Shown: positions 15,089-22,647 of the stretch, piece by piece
Layout: every line of letters begins with the position of its first letter
Numbering within the stretch: the stretch's first letter is position 1
Source: JBBTWG01 sp038062935
GTDB lineage: Bacteria; Patescibacteriota; Gracilibacteria; UBA1369; UBA12463
Direction: 5' to 3'
Assembly: GCA_038062935.1 (NCBI GenBank)
Contig: JBBTWG010000048.1
Coordinates: 1 to 32,408, forward strand
DNA: 32,408 nt
The notes under the pieces: model-generated
Databases searched by the model: none
What the model saw: only the letters and a program-made list of their open reading frames with translations
What the model was told of the DNA's origin: nothing
Program-made: the position numbers and the translations under genes

Positions 15089-15907
15089 TTAAAATTGCTG
15101 AGTCTTTCGTGAATAAAAATAAACTATAATTCCAAAAAAAGAAATGACGGCGCCAAAGTAAAGAAAAGGAAAAGCAAAAAGGGAAATAAATATTGAAGAA
15201 AAAGCTTTAAAATGAACAAAAGAAGCAGGATCAAGATCTGTAGAAAAATTCTGATAGCTCAAAAAATATGGGATAGAAAGTAAAAATCCAGCACAGGCAG
15301 AAACCAAAAGGCCTGAGGTAATAAACATTTTTGAGATAAAAGAAAATCTGGAACTCTGAGGCTTTGGATAAAGAAAAAAAGTAAAAAACGCTAAAAGAAA
15401 AAGAAGACCAAAGGTAAAAAACGGCACGCCGGAATAAACATTCCGAAGAAATTCAACCTGATCAATATTTTCACGGAACGAAAGAATGAAAAATTGTGGG
15501 AAAAAATCGCCACTCCTAAGAGCAAGAGAAGGATCTATATCAACAGCAAAAGATTTAAAAGGTTCCCGAAAAGAAGAGAGGTCAACACGAAGATCAGGAT
15601 TCTGACGATTCACGGAAGAAATTTGAGTAGATGTCTGGTCAATAATTTTGCGAAAAACATCTTTCGGAAAATTTCGGAAAGCAGAATCACGAATCTTCTG
15701 AGAATCCAGAGAAAGACCAGAGGTCGACGCCTGCTGGACAATCTGATCAGAAACAGACTCTACAATTTGATGATACGTGCGATCCAAAAACGGACCACGA
15801 TAGAAATCGACAGAAAAATAAGTTCTCGAAAAAGTAAAAAGAAACACCAAGGGAACACTCAGAAGAACAAAAAGAAAGAATGAAATACTCGCAAAAAATT
15901 TTCGCAT
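15089..15907 (-). CDS. Membrane protein with a large extracytoplasmic domain, unknown function
   Basis: 272 aa. An N-terminal helix (about 8-27, ISFFLFVLLSVPLVFLFTFS) is followed by about 130 residues outside the membrane (helical, with FPKDVFRKIIDQTSTQIS), then three more helices (about 160-180, 195-215 and 235-262). Four spans put both ends inside. No motif or enzyme family was recognised. It forms a two-gene unit with the 125-aa membrane protein and has its own promoter. Confidence 0.75.
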   Translation of the reverse strand: MRKFFASISFFLFVLLSVPLVFLFTFSRTYFSVDFYRGPFLDRTYHQIVESVSDQIVQQASTSGLSLDSQKIRDSAFRNFPKDVFRKIIDQTSTQISSVNRQNPDLRVDLSSFREPFKSFAVDIDPSLALRSGDFFPQFFILSFRENIDQVEFLRNVYSGVPFFTFGLLFLLAFFTFFLYPKPQSSRFSFISKMFITSGLLVSACAGFLLSIPYFLSYQNFSTDLDPASFVHFKAFSSIFISLFAFPFLYFGAVISFFGIIVYFYSRKTQQF

Positions 15908-15916
15908 AACGAAAAA

Positions 15917-15946
15917 AGAATACCACGAAATAAACTAAAGGCTCAA
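15917..15946 (-). promoter_or_regulatory. Promoter of the two membrane-protein genes
   Basis: On the minus strand: TTGAGC (15946-15941), 18 bp, then TATTCT (15922-15917) preceded by TGG (extended -10). It ends 9 nt before the ATG at 15907, leaving almost no leader. Confidence 0.5.
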
Positions 15947-16939
15947 AAGTTTCTCTGCAACATTCTCACCAGTTTCAGAAACAATTTTCCATTGCATCTC
16001 ACGTTCAATACGACCTTTCACAGTAAACCCGGAAGCCTTTTTGTGACCACCACCGCCAAAAGTTCCAGCCATAGCAGAAAGATCAACATCGTCCCGCTGT
16101 GTTCGAAGAGAACCTTTAATAAAACCTTTACGATCTTCCGTAAGCAGCATGGAGAAACGAATACCCGGAACAGCATTCAAAAGATCAATGACACCTCCGG
16201 AGTCTTCCAAATCAGCACCAGAGTCATCGAAGTCCCCCAATGTCAAAACCGAAACAGCCGCACCTTTTTTCGTCACCGTCATATTCTCCAGAGCCTTGCC
16301 CCAAAGTCTCAGAGAGGCAGGAGTCGCAGTCTTAAACATATTTTGAGAGATCGGATAGACTTTTCCACCCTTGCGCGTGAGATCAGCCGCAATCTCAAAA
16401 ACTTCCTGAGTCGTATTGGAATGCATGAAACTCCCCGTATCATTATAAATTCCAGCGAGAAGAGCCGTCGCAATATTCGGAGTAATTTTTATTTTCAAGA
16501 AAGAAAAAATTCGATGCAGAATGACCGTTGCCGAAGCAGCAACAGGATCAACAATATTCAACGTTCCAAAATAATCGTTGGAAGCATGATGATCAATATT
16601 TGAGACCGGCACATGTTCCCCAGAAAAAATTCCTGGATAAATCTCATGATACTGCGTCATGTAATGCGCACCGGCATCGGATACAATGATGAGATCAAAA
16701 GTTTTATAATCAAACTCTTTCACCAGTTTCCGAATATTTGGCAAGAAAGAAAAACGTTCAGTAGGAGTATCAACACATGCCATCGTAGGAGCCTTGCCCA
16801 TATTCTGCAAAGCCTCAAAAAGCGCAGTAGCAGCACCAAGTGTGTCACCATCAGGACGACGATGACAGAGCAATAAAATCTTATTGGATTTCTCCAAAAG
16901 TTTCTGAAAATCGCGATAAAGGGAGATGAAATCTTGCAT
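15935..16939 (-). CDS. DHH-family phosphoesterase (NrnA-like)
   Basis: 334 aa. It carries DHH plus DHHA1 domains as in NrnA (nanoRNase / pAp phosphatase) and related c-di-AMP or linear dinucleotide phosphodiesterases. HRRPDGDTLGAATAL (from H26) is motif I, LIIVSDAG motif II, the DHH itself is in NIDHHASNDYFG, and YNDTGSF is motif IV. The C-terminal DHHA1 motif is GTFGGGGHKKASGF. All metal ligands appear intact, so it should be active. Without a transmembrane part it is not a GdpP. Substrate (short RNA, pAp or pApA) cannot be told from sequence. It is divergent from fmt over 30 bp. Confidence 0.88.
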   Translation of the reverse strand: MQDFISLYRDFQKLLEKSNKILLLCHRRPDGDTLGAATALFEALQNMGKAPTMACVDTPTERFSFLPNIRKLVKEFDYKTFDLIIVSDAGAHYMTQYHEIYPGIFSGEHVPVSNIDHHASNDYFGTLNIVDPVAASATVILHRIFSFLKIKITPNIATALLAGIYNDTGSFMHSNTTQEVFEIAADLTRKGGKVYPISQNMFKTATPASLRLWGKALENMTVTKKGAAVSVLTLGDFDDSGADLEDSGGVIDLLNAVPGIRFSMLLTEDRKGFIKGSLRTQRDDVDLSAMAGTFGGGGHKKASGFTVKGRIEREMQWKIVSETGENVAEKLLSL

Positions 16940-16962
16940 AAATAAGAGACGAAGTATATATA
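16934..16962 (+). promoter_or_regulatory. Promoter of fmt
   Basis: TTGCAT (16934-16939), 17 bp, TATATA (16957-16962), ending 7 nt before the fmt ATG. The start site would coincide with the ATG. The -35 sits in the first codons of the opposing gene. Confidence 0.5.
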
Positions 16963-16981
16963 AAGATCAATGCAGTTACAA
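16953..16981 (-). promoter_or_regulatory. Promoter of the DHH phosphoesterase gene
   Basis: On the minus strand: TTGTAA (16981-16976), 17 bp, TATACT (16958-16953), 13 nt before the ATG at 16939. It interlocks with the fmt promoter, and the two -10 boxes overlap. Confidence 0.5.
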
Positions 16982-17917
16982 GTTGTATTTTTCGGAACTT
17001 CTGAGATAGGCATACCAACGCTTTTAGCGCTTGTAGAAAACAAAAAAATCAATCTTTTGACTGTTATAACACAGCCCGATCAAAAGGCGGGAAGAAAAGG
17101 TGAAATCACCTCGCCGGAAGTAAAAATCTTTGCCGAACAAAAAAATATTCCAGTTCTACAGCCAGAAAACCTGAAAGGAAATGAAGCTTTCGAGCAATTT
17201 TTGAAAAACTTAAAACCAGATCTTTTTATCGTTTTTTCATATGGAAAGATCCTGCCTCCGGCAATATTGGCCATTCCAAAATTTGGAGCAGTCAACATCC
17301 ATACATCACTTCTCCCCAAGTTTCGTGGCGCCTCACCCATCCAAGAGGCATTACTTCAAGGAGAAAAACAGACCGGAATCACAATGATAAAAATGAATGA
17401 GAAAATGGATGAAGGCGATATTATTTTTGTCAAAAAAATGCCAATTGAAGAAAATGATGACTATATCTCATTAGAAGAAAGGCTGAGCATTTTGAGTGGA
17501 ATTCTCATCGATCCGCTCATTCAAGATTACACTCAGGGAATACTCAAACCATTAAAACAAAAAAACGAGAATGCAACATACTGCAGCAAAAGAACAAAAG
17601 AGGATGGAAAAATAGATTGGGAAAAAGAAAATGCCCAAGAAGTCGAAAGAAAAATGAAAGCGTTCAAGAAATGGCCAGGAATTTTTACCATGTGGAACGG
17701 AAAAAGAATAAAAATTCAAGATGGCAGTACAGAGGAAAGTCAGCCAGGAAAACCCGGATCACTCTCATTCACAGAAAAAAACATCATGAAAATTGCCTGC
17801 AAAAAAGGAAGTTTCATTCCAAAGAAACTTCAAATGGAAGGAAAAAAAGAAATGGGCATCGAAGAATTTCTTCGAGGATACGAAAAAGCACTGAAAGAAA
17901 ATCCAAAGTTTGAATAA
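16970..17917 (+). CDS. fmt: Methionyl-tRNA formyltransferase
   Basis: 315 aa, usual length. It formylates initiator Met-tRNA using 10-formyl-THF. Catalytic residues are present as N109 and H111 in AVNIHTSLLPKFRGASPIQ and D147 in KMDEGDII, matching the E. coli triad. FFGTSEIGIP is the N-terminal nucleotide-fold opening and LTVITQPDQKAGRK the conserved 16-residue-loop region. The C-terminal OB domain (about 205-315) is recognisable from ATYCSKRTKEDGKIDW. There is no def neighbour. It ends 1 bp before the convergent solute-binding protein gene. Confidence 0.96.
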   Translation: MQLQVVFFGTSEIGIPTLLALVENKKINLLTVITQPDQKAGRKGEITSPEVKIFAEQKNIPVLQPENLKGNEAFEQFLKNLKPDLFIVFSYGKILPPAILAIPKFGAVNIHTSLLPKFRGASPIQEALLQGEKQTGITMIKMNEKMDEGDIIFVKKMPIEENDDYISLEERLSILSGILIDPLIQDYTQGILKPLKQKNENATYCSKRTKEDGKIDWEKENAQEVERKMKAFKKWPGIFTMWNGKRIKIQDGSTEESQPGKPGSLSFTEKNIMKIACKKGSFIPKKLQMEGKKEMGIEEFLRGYEKALKENPKFE

Positions 17918-17918
17918 A

Positions 17919-19334
17919 TTATTTCGCGGTTGGAATATACGGTCCAGGCCCCAAAAATCCTTCATCAGGAAGCAACGCGGAGGCACTCACCTCGGCCTTT
18001 TTCAATGAAGAAGTTGCTGTCTCACGACCATCCACAACACGAGTCACGGCATCCACAAACAGTGAATGAAATTGGAAATCATTATAAATTGGCGCACTCA
18101 TAGCGTATGCACTTTGGAGAGCAAAGACGCCATAGAAAGGATCTTTTTTGAAAGTCTCGAGAAGATCACGACGGCTCGGTGGACGACGAGTTTCAGTAGA
18201 ATACACGGTCAAATTCGCCTGATTTGTCATGAAAGAAAGGAGATTCCAAGCCTGAGCAGAATAACGAGAATTTCGCGAAACAGTCGTAGCCATGTAGCGA
18301 GCAAGTGTAATACGTTTCTGTGCAGAAGCATCAGGATTCAGGAACTGAGGAAATGGTGCCACGCGAAGGGAAGCTTTATTCATCACCGGTTGATTACGAG
18401 CCTCATATTGAGACAATGCATCAAAAATCTTCTGATAAGTATCACTATATCCGAAAATCACAGAGGCTTTTCCTTGAGCAAAAGCGTCAACTTCTGGAGC
18501 AGAAGAAGTTCCAGCAAAAGAAGAATTCCAAGAATAATTCTTTTGAGTTGCATCAGCAAAAGAGGTAAAAAGTGCTAACGCTTCAATACCAGGATTTTTA
18601 CTACCACCACTCGTCGTCGCAAAAGTTGCAACACGGTTTCCCTTTCCATAGAGCTCAGTATGAAGCTGCAACATCATGGCATAGAGCACATCGACACCCG
18701 TCGAAATATTATCAGCTCGACCAAGCGCCGCTCCAGCAACTTGCAGCAAACCATCGGCACTCTTCGTTAACTGAAAAACATCATTTGAAAAACCTGTCCA
18801 TGTATCGGAAGGCTGTCCAGAAGAAGGCAAACGATCTTCAAACTGATCTTTATTGTAGTAAGCAGCCAAACTATCCACATACATCGGAAATCCAAAAATA
18901 CGAAGATTCCCAGCTTGATCCGGACGGATCAAATCTCGATCCGCCGTATCCACAAAGGTTTTACGAAAAGCATCAGCGCTCATCAAAGTCGTTGGAGCAG
19001 GCTGAATTTTGCGGATATGTCGATAAAACCAATCATTCGGCATCACAAAAAGATCCGGACCGCGACCTTCAGCCATTTCATTCACAAGACGATCTTCATA
19101 GGTTCCGAGATTATCAAAAGTTTTCAAAACGACTTTTAATTTCGGATTTTTCTTTTGATATGCGGCAATCAAAGATTGATACACTTTTGCATCGTCTCCA
19201 TAATGGTAAAAAACAAGGGCTGCAGGCGCAGAAACAGTCCCTTTGACGGCATCACGCTTGAAAAAACCGGCAACAAAATAGACGAAACCGAGTACAACAA
19301 TCAGAAGCCCACCAGCAACAAAAAATTTCTGCAT
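17919..19334 (-). CDS. Extracellular solute-binding protein, family 1 (sugar type), membrane-anchored
   Basis: 471 aa. The N-terminal hydrophobic helix (about 4-24, FVAGGLLIVVLGFVYFVAGF) lacks a lipobox Cys, so the protein is probably held by an uncleaved anchor rather than a lipid. The binding domain has the family-1 layout: ALVFYHYGDDAKVYQSLIAA, then KTFDNLGTYEDRLVNEMAEG and GPDLFVMPNDW, and in the second lobe AFAQGKASVIFGYSDTYQKI. No permease or ATPase gene is adjacent, so this is an orphan binding protein. It may feed a distant transporter or simply hold a ligand at the surface. Ligand unknown. Confidence 0.85.
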   Translation of the reverse strand: MQKFFVAGGLLIVVLGFVYFVAGFFKRDAVKGTVSAPAALVFYHYGDDAKVYQSLIAAYQKKNPKLKVVLKTFDNLGTYEDRLVNEMAEGRGPDLFVMPNDWFYRHIRKIQPAPTTLMSADAFRKTFVDTADRDLIRPDQAGNLRIFGFPMYVDSLAAYYNKDQFEDRLPSSGQPSDTWTGFSNDVFQLTKSADGLLQVAGAALGRADNISTGVDVLYAMMLQLHTELYGKGNRVATFATTSGGSKNPGIEALALFTSFADATQKNYSWNSSFAGTSSAPEVDAFAQGKASVIFGYSDTYQKIFDALSQYEARNQPVMNKASLRVAPFPQFLNPDASAQKRITLARYMATTVSRNSRYSAQAWNLLSFMTNQANLTVYSTETRRPPSRRDLLETFKKDPFYGVFALQSAYAMSAPIYNDFQFHSLFVDAVTRVVDGRETATSSLKKAEVSASALLPDEGFLGPGPYIPTAK

Positions 19335-19343
19335 AACGAACGA

Positions 19344-19371
19344 ATTATAAAGCAGAAAAAGAAAATATCAA
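19344..19371 (-). promoter_or_regulatory. Promoter of the family-1 solute-binding protein gene
   Basis: On the minus strand: TTGATA (19371-19366), 16 bp, consensus TATAAT (19349-19344), ending 9 nt before the ATG at 19334. Confidence 0.6.
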
Positions 19372-19419
19372 AACATTTTCACGAAAAATCGAGCGCAAAA
19401 TAAAAGTGGAGAATGAAAA

Positions 19420-20346
19420 TCAGATTCCTTCTTCAATGCCTTCCAAAAAAGCTTTTTTCGAAATTAGATAATAATACAAAAAATGCCACCTAGTTCGAGG
19501 AAAACGATGCATGAAAAATTTCGAGAAATGAAGAAAAAAAGAATTTGTCAGAAATCCCAAAATCACTTTTTTCCAAAAAGGAGGAACTTTTTGAAGCTCC
19601 GGATATTTTTTATGAATAATATGCGCACTCTTTCCAATAGCTTTCAAGCGACCAAAAAGCGACTCAGGATCCATGGGATGATAATGATCAGCAATCGCAT
19701 CAGGATTGTAATAAAGCTTCAAATCAACCTCTTTCGTGAGTCGATAACCGAGCTCAATATCTTCCCAACCATACGAATGAAAAGAATCATCAAAAGGATA
19801 TTTCAACAACAAACTGCGCTTCATCGACAAATTCGAAGTATAGAAAAAATTATAATCCGCCATTTTTTTACCCTTGAGTCGATCGTATGCAAACTGATGA
19901 CCACCAAATCGTCCAAAAAAAATTCCTCCACTCGTCATAAATTCCGTAAATGGCGTTTTCGGAATACGTGAATCCCAAAGTGTTAAACCCAACACCGCTT
20001 CATTCTCACGCATATACTGATGATGAAACTGCATATGTTCTTTCAAGAAATCTCGGTGCGGCAAAATATCGTCACCAATGAAAACAATAATCTTTCCATG
20101 TGCCTCCTGCACGGCATGATTTCGTGCAATCCCCTGCCCCTGATTATGCTGGAGGAAAAATCGCAAAGGAAAAAGATTCTTCTTCGCAAAAGATTCCAAA
20201 ACAGCCTGCGTTCCATCTCGACTCCCATCATCCACGACGATCACTTCATATCCTCCTTTCACAAAATCCTGCTGCGCCAAGCGCTCCAGAGTCTCTGACA
20301 AAATCTCACTGCGATTATAAGTAGGGATCACCACCGTCACCTGCAT
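19420..20346 (-). CDS. Family 2 glycosyltransferase
   Basis: 308 aa GT-A fold enzyme. VTVVIPTYNRSEILSETLER is the nucleotide-sugar-binding start and VIVVDDGSRDGT holds the conserved Asp pair. The metal site is IGDD rather than a strict DxD. SMKRSLLLKYPFDDSFHSYG followed by WEDIELGYRL is the typical acceptor and catalytic region. The C-terminal 80 residues are basic and aromatic (FLHFSKFFMHRFPRTRWHFL) and may sit on the membrane. It probably serves cell-surface polysaccharide or glycolipid synthesis; donor and acceptor are unknown. It is divergent from ribE over 40 bp. Confidence 0.9.
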   Translation of the reverse strand: MQVTVVIPTYNRSEILSETLERLAQQDFVKGGYEVIVVDDGSRDGTQAVLESFAKKNLFPLRFFLQHNQGQGIARNHAVQEAHGKIIVFIGDDILPHRDFLKEHMQFHHQYMRENEAVLGLTLWDSRIPKTPFTEFMTSGGIFFGRFGGHQFAYDRLKGKKMADYNFFYTSNLSMKRSLLLKYPFDDSFHSYGWEDIELGYRLTKEVDLKLYYNPDAIADHYHPMDPESLFGRLKAIGKSAHIIHKKYPELQKVPPFWKKVILGFLTNSFFLHFSKFFMHRFPRTRWHFLYYYLISKKAFLEGIEEGI

Positions 20347-20352
20347 GGCTGC

Positions 20353-20361
20353 ATTGTAACA
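20353..20361 (-). promoter_or_regulatory. Extended -10 of the GT2 gene
   Basis: TGTTACAAT on the minus strand (extended -10), ending 6 nt before the ATG at 20346. The transcript would begin at the ATG. Confidence 0.55.
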
Positions 20362-20368
20362 CGAAGTA

Positions 20369-20377
20369 TGCTAGGAT
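20369..20377 (+). promoter_or_regulatory. Extended -10 of ribE
   Basis: TGCTAGGAT fits the extended -10 and ends 9 nt before the ribE ATG. There is no room for an FMN riboswitch. Confidence 0.45.
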
Positions 20378-20386
20378 CCGTCTGAC

Positions 20387-20968
20387 ATGTTTACAGGAAT
20401 CATCCAAGAAATAGGTCGAGTACAAGCTCTCAAAGCCACGAGCACCGGAAAAAAGCTCGAAATTCTTTGTCCAAAAATCGCAAAAGATTTGGAACTCGGA
20501 GACTCTGTCGCTATCGACGGCGCATGCTTGACGGTAGAAAAAAAATTGAAAAACGGTTTCGAATGCACAGCAATCCCAGAGACAATCACAAAAACAAAAT
20601 TCAAAAATCTTGAGAAAGGAACAATGGTCAACCTGGAAACTTCGCTTCGGTATGGAGGGAAAGTGAGCGGACATCTCGTCACTGGACACGTCGATACGAC
20701 AGCAAAAATCACCAACATTCTCAAAAAAAATAACAAATACGAAATCGAAATTGAGGCCCCATCCACCATCAAGAAGTACATCGCTACCAAAGGCTGTGTC
20801 ACCATTAACGGCATCAGCCTGACTGTCAAAGAAAAAAAGGAGAAGAAATTTTCAATCGCACTCATTCCTTTCACACTCCAAGAAACCAATCTCGGAACTG
20901 CAAAAAAGGGCGATCTCGTAAATCTAGAAATCGATCTCATCGCACGCTATCTTTTCGAAAATAAGTAA
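20387..20968 (+). CDS. ribE: Riboflavin synthase (alpha subunit)
   Basis: 193 aa. It converts two 6,7-dimethyl-8-ribityllumazines into riboflavin. The two tandem lumazine-binding barrels are visible. The first starts MFTGIIQEIGRV and carries GDSVAIDGACLTV; the second has SGHLVTGHVDTTAKI and GCVTINGISLTV. The C-terminal helix (VNLEIDLIARYLF) is the trimerisation helix. It is followed by ribH after 10 bp. The early pathway genes ribBA and ribD are not in the window, and no FMN riboswitch precedes it. Confidence 0.95.
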   Translation: MFTGIIQEIGRVQALKATSTGKKLEILCPKIAKDLELGDSVAIDGACLTVEKKLKNGFECTAIPETITKTKFKNLEKGTMVNLETSLRYGGKVSGHLVTGHVDTTAKITNILKKNNKYEIEIEAPSTIKKYIATKGCVTINGISLTVKEKKEKKFSIALIPFTLQETNLGTAKKGDLVNLEIDLIARYLFENK

Positions 20969-20978
20969 TGGAAAAACT

Positions 20979-21452
20979 ATGAAAATCAAAAGTTCATCAT
21001 CATCAAAAACAGGCGAAAAGTTCAAAATCGCAGTCATTTTGCCACGATTCAACGATTCTACCGGAGAAAAAATTTTCAAAGAAGTAGAAAAAACTCTCCT
21101 CGAGAAGGGTGTGAAAAAACAGAATATCTCTCTATTTCGGATTCCCGGAGCCCTCGAGCTCCCTTTCACTGCAAAAAAAATTGCCCAGAGCAAAAAATTT
21201 CACACCATCATCGCACTCGGAGTAATCATCGAGGGTGGCACCGATCACTACGAACACGTATGCCGCGAAACATACCAGGGTCTTATGCAAGCAAATCTCA
21301 CAGAAAAAATCCCTACCATTTTCGGCGTACTTACGGTAAAAAATATCAAACAAGCAGAAGAACGGATCTACAAAGGACAGGAATTCGCCGAATCAGCCAT
21401 CGAAATGGCAAATTTCACTCCTAAATCCTACATCCTAAATCCTAAATCCTAA
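20979..21452 (+). CDS. ribH: 6,7-dimethyl-8-ribityllumazine synthase
   Basis: 157 aa. It makes the substrate of RibE from a ribityl-pyrimidine and dihydroxybutanone phosphate. LPRFNDSTGE, SLFRIPGALELP and GVIIEGGTDHYEHVC are family blocks, with the general base at about H90; FGVLTVKNIKQAEER is the phosphate-binding region. The usual R/K before GGT is Glu (IEGG). The N-terminus adds a short Ser/Lys tail. The last 11 residues (TPKSYILNPKS) are encoded by the tandem 7-bp repeat, and the stop codon lies in the fifth unit. pgk begins 6 bp later. Confidence 0.94.
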   Translation: MKIKSSSSSKTGEKFKIAVILPRFNDSTGEKIFKEVEKTLLEKGVKKQNISLFRIPGALELPFTAKKIAQSKKFHTIIALGVIIEGGTDHYEHVCRETYQGLMQANLTEKIPTIFGVLTVKNIKQAEERIYKGQEFAESAIEMANFTPKSYILNPKS

Positions 21453-21460
21453 ATCCTAAT
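21419..21460 (+). repeat. Tandem 7-bp repeat (TCCTAAA) spanning ribH end and pgk start
   Basis: Six contiguous units: TCCTAAA, TCCTACA, TCCTAAA (three times), TCCTAAT. The ribH stop is in unit five, and the AT of the pgk ATG closes unit six. In the ribH frame unit two would read TAA but its single variant base makes it TAC. A degenerate copy lies before rplU (751-785). Confidence 0.92.
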
Positions 21461-22643
21461 GCCCCTCCGCACTATTCACGACCTCAACGCCAAAGGAAAA
21501 AGAATCCTCCTCCGTGTCGATTTCAACGTTCCATTCGACACAGAAGGTGAAATCTCGGACGACACTCGCATCCGTGAAGCGCTCCCAACCATCCAACTTC
21601 TCCTCCAAAAAGGCGCAAAAATTATCCTCATCAGTCACCTCGGTCGTCCAGAAGGCAAAGTAGTCGAGGAGCTTCGCCTCGATAAAGTGGCAAAATGCCT
21701 AGAAATGCTCATGAGAAAGCCAATAAAAAAACTCAACGAAAGTATCGGAGAAGAAGTTCAGAAACAGGTCGATCAGATGCAGGAAGGAGAAATCATCCTG
21801 CTCGAAAACATCCGCTTTCACGCAGAAGAAGAGAAAAACGATCCACGATTCATTCAGCAACTGGCAGTTCTCGGTGACATTTTTGTGAACGACGGTTTCG
21901 GCGTCTCACACCGTGCGCACGCTTCCAGCTACGGCCTCGGAAACATAATGTCCTCATACGCAGGCCTCCTCATCGAAAAAGAAGTAAATGCCCTCACGAA
22001 ACTGATGGAGAATCCAGAAAAACCTTTCACGCTCATCATGGGCGGCGCCAAAATCAAAGACAAACTTGGTATCCTCGAAAAATTCATAGAAAAAGCCGAC
22101 TTCTTTCTCATCGGTGGAGGCATCGCCAACACATTTCTCAGCGCCAAAGGAATCAAAGTAGGAAATTCTCTCTGCGAAAAAGACATGGCCGACAGAGCAC
22201 AAGAAATCGAAAAGAAATTCGAAAAAAATCCAGAAAAATTCCTCTTGCCAGTAGACGCCACCGTCGCAAAAGAACCAGGAGAGACAGTAGAAACACAGGT
22301 CGTCACCATCGAAAACGTTACCGACGACATGAAAATTTTCGACATCGGTCCGCAAACGATAGAAAAATATTGCGAAATTATCAGAGCATCCAAAACCATT
22401 TTCTGGAACGGCCCCATGGGTCTCACAGAATTCACGCCATTCCAAAACGGCACGCGCGACATCGCCACAGCCATAGCACAAACCGCCTGCACATCAGTCA
22501 TCGGCGGCGGAGATTCTTCAGAAATCATCAAACATCTCGGATTTACCGACGAGCAATTTAGTCACATATCAACAGGTGGCGGCGCTTCACTGGAATTTCT
22601 CAGTGGGAAAGAGTTGCCGGGGTTGAAGGTATTGTATGGGTAG
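21459..22643 (+). CDS. pgk: Phosphoglycerate kinase
   Basis: 394 aa, standard length. It transfers the phosphate of 1,3-bisphosphoglycerate to ADP in glycolysis. RVDFNVPFDTEGEISDDTRI is the N-domain substrate site, followed by ISHLGRPEGK and FVNDGFGVSHRAHAS. In the C domain LIMGGAKIKDKLGILEKFIE and IGGGDSSEIIKHLG are the nucleotide-binding motifs. The gene is complete. It follows ribH with 6 bp between and starts inside the 7-bp repeat, so its initiation region depends on repeat length. It ends 4 bp before the convergent VirD4-like gene. Confidence 0.97.
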   Translation: MPLRTIHDLNAKGKRILLRVDFNVPFDTEGEISDDTRIREALPTIQLLLQKGAKIILISHLGRPEGKVVEELRLDKVAKCLEMLMRKPIKKLNESIGEEVQKQVDQMQEGEIILLENIRFHAEEEKNDPRFIQQLAVLGDIFVNDGFGVSHRAHASSYGLGNIMSSYAGLLIEKEVNALTKLMENPEKPFTLIMGGAKIKDKLGILEKFIEKADFFLIGGGIANTFLSAKGIKVGNSLCEKDMADRAQEIEKKFEKNPEKFLLPVDATVAKEPGETVETQVVTIENVTDDMKIFDIGPQTIEKYCEIIRASKTIFWNGPMGLTEFTPFQNGTRDIATAIAQTACTSVIGGGDSSEIIKHLGFTDEQFSHISTGGGASLEFLSGKELPGLKVLYG

Positions 22644-22647
22644 GAAT

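Noticed and set aside
20347..20386. FMN riboswitch before ribE
   Set aside because: Only 40 bp are available and none of the conserved RFN element segments is present.
21419..21460. CRISPR array
   Set aside because: Units are 7 bp with no spacers; this is a simple tandem repeat, and no cas genes are present.
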